DNA from: Alphaproteobacteria bacterium
GTDB lineage: Bacteria; Pseudomonadota; Alphaproteobacteria; Sphingomonadales; Kordiimonadaceae
Direction: 5' to 3'
DNA length: 64,000 bases
Assembly: GCA_006226495.1 (NCBI GenBank)
Contig: SBGU01000029.1
Coordinates: 1-64,000, forward strand
Both the position numbers and the translations under genes were made by a program. Below the pieces are notes generated by a model, which made no database searches, had not been told where the DNA came from, and worked only from the letters and a program-made list of their open reading frames with translations. Shown here piece after piece: positions 62,957-64,000 of the stretch (its first letter is position 1; every line of letters starts with the position of its first letter).

Positions 62957-63913
62957 ATGGCCCAGTATCTGATTGCCGCTCTTTACAAATTTGTCCGCAT
63001 CGAGGACCCGGCTGCCCTTCGGGAGCAGGTTCTGGCACTGTGCACGGACGCCGGCGTGAAGGGTACCCTGCTGATCGCGGGCGAAGGCATCAATGGTACC
63101 ATCGCGGGGTCCGAGGCCGGCATGCGCCATGTGCTTGCCACGCTGTCCGCCATGCCGGCGTTGGGTGCCATTACCCACAAGGAAAGTCGGGCCGACCATG
63201 AACCCTTCCACCGCATGAAGGTGCGGCTGAAGAAGGAGATCGTCACCATGGGGGTCGAAGGTATCGACCCCAACAAGATTGTCGGCACCTATGTGAAGCC
63301 GCGCGACTGGAACGCCCTGATTTCCGACCCCGAGGTGGTGGTGATCGATACCCGGAACGATTATGAGGTCGCGATCGGCACCTTCAGGAACGCGGTCGAC
63401 CCCAGAACCAAAAGCTTCCGCGAGTTTCCGGCATGGGTCGAAGCGCAGGCGAACCTGCATAACAAACCCAGGGTCGCCATGTTCTGCACCGGCGGCATCC
63501 GCTGCGAAAAATCGACCGCTTTCATGAAGGAGCAGGGCTTCGAGGAGGTTTACCACCTGGAAGGCGGCATCCTGAAGTATCTGGAGGAAATGCCGGCGGC
63601 CGAAAGCCTGTGGCAAGGCGAATGTTTTGTGTTCGACGAACGGGTTGCGGTCGGCCATGGCCTGGAGCAAGGCCATTACGACCTGTGCCGGGCCTGCCGC
63701 CGCCCGATCGACGAGGCCGACAAGGCCACACCCACCTTCGAACTGGGCGTCAGTTGCCCGCACTGTTTCGATGAAACCACCGAAGCCCAGAAAGCCAGTT
63801 GCCGTGAACGCCAGCGCCAGGTCGACCTGGCAGAAGCACGCGGCGCCGCCCATATCGGTGTGCGGCAGGAACTGGACCTGGGCGAAGACGACGCCATCGA
63901 AGGTCAGCAATAG
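62957..63913 (+). CDS. trhO: tRNA uridine(34) hydroxylase TrhO
   Basis: Oxygen-dependent hydroxylase that makes 5-hydroxyuridine at wobble position 34, the precursor of (m)cmo5U. The 318-residue protein begins [16 protein letters not shown] with [18 protein letters not shown], and has a rhodanese domain with the active Cys in [11 protein letters not shown]. The C-terminus has two Cys pairs (CRACRRP, CPHC). It is preceded by a weak CGGAA site. It shares the wobble-uridine theme with mnmH at the left end, though it acts on different tRNAs. Confidence 0.94.
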   Translation: MAQYLIAALYKFVRIEDPAALREQVLALCTDAGVKGTLLIAGEGINGTIAGSEAGMRHVLATLSAMPALGAITHKESRADHEPFHRMKVRLKKEIVTMGVEGIDPNKIVGTYVKPRDWNALISDPEVVVIDTRNDYEVAIGTFRNAVDPRTKSFREFPAWVEAQANLHNKPRVAMFCTGGIRCEKSTAFMKEQGFEEVYHLEGGILKYLEEMPAAESLWQGECFVFDERVAVGHGLEQGHYDLCRACRRPIDEADKATPTFELGVSCPHCFDETTEAQKASCRERQRQVDLAEARGAAHIGVRQELDLGEDDAIEGQQ

Positions 63914-64000
63914 GCCAGGTTTGCCGCGCCGCCACACAAGGAGGGGCGACGACCCTCCCTATTGAGGGGGCGCGCCTCGTCTCCAGAGCGGCAGGATGGT

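Noticed and set aside
63940-63958. GGAGGG/CCCTCC hairpin after trhO as a terminator
   Set aside because: A 6-bp stem with a 7-base loop and no T-run; the last 87 bases show no other feature.
1-64000. CRISPR arrays, insertion sequences, prophage, tRNA or rRNA genes
   Set aside because: I looked for direct-repeat arrays, transposase motifs, phage structural genes and tRNA-like sequences and saw none.

Overview
The window is a GC-rich, densely packed stretch of chromosome with short intergenic gaps. It looks alphaproteobacterial. The evidence is four single-domain PAS proteins of the PF07310 type, a REC-DUF3369-HD-GYP regulator, a FecI/FecR/TonB-receptor signalling set, a type IV ornithine decarboxylase, an MipA/OmpV porin-like protein and adjacent lptF/lptG. 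A marine or Kordiimonas/Rhodospirillales-like lineage is my inference and is not proven. I see no phage, insertion sequence, CRISPR array, rRNA or tRNA gene.

Layout. 1-4.5 kb: the 3' part of a flagellin gene, then selD-mnmH (selenophosphate synthesis and tRNA 2-selenouridine formation), an exported LolA-like protein and slyX. 4.5-9.4 kb: an SLC13/RCK_C permease divergent from an Rrf2 regulator with a well-placed candidate operator, a GNAT acetyltransferase, a 0.5-kb gene-poor spacer and an ornithine decarboxylase with promoter and terminator hairpin. 9.5-15.5 kb: two hybrid or simple histidine kinases flanking an RluA-type pseudouridine synthase and a BaiN-like flavoprotein. 15.6-22.6 kb: an exported alpha/beta hydrolase, an exported histidine phosphatase fused to a secreted chorismate mutase, an M24 peptidase, a PAS protein, a KefF/KefC-like pair and a minimal TonB C-terminal-domain protein.

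22.6-31.9 kb: a FecI-FecR-TonB receptor operon, mobA, a periplasmic binding protein, a cold-shock gene with a textbook terminator, and an M49 peptidase carrying an HELSH zinc motif. 31.9-35.9 kb: a histidine kinase overlapping an HD-GYP response regulator, plus a PAS protein. 36.1-43.5 kb: a peptide-use region with a POT transporter, a Tat-type M24 peptidase, an exported amidohydrolase, a RidA-like protein and an OPT transporter. 43.6-50 kb: MATE, MipA/OmpV, an iodotyrosine-deiodinase-like flavoprotein, a membrane-anchored beta-lactamase-fold protein lacking its catalytic residues, an AlkA-type glycosylase and a DUF442-type phosphatase.

50-64 kb: oligopeptidase B, aminopeptidase P, guanine deaminase, a PAS protein next to lptG/lptF, a membrane protein, a GT4 glycosyltransferase, a fourth PAS protein, bfd/bfr for iron storage and trhO for wobble-uridine hydroxylation.

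The main themes are peptide import and degradation (seven peptidase-type enzymes, two peptide transporters), signalling through PAS and histidine kinase proteins, iron/TonB physiology, and tRNA wobble-U modification at both ends. The most unusual items are the phosphatase-chorismate mutase fusion, the degenerate beta-lactamase-like membrane protein, the deiodinase-like enzyme and the Rrf2/SLC13 switch.
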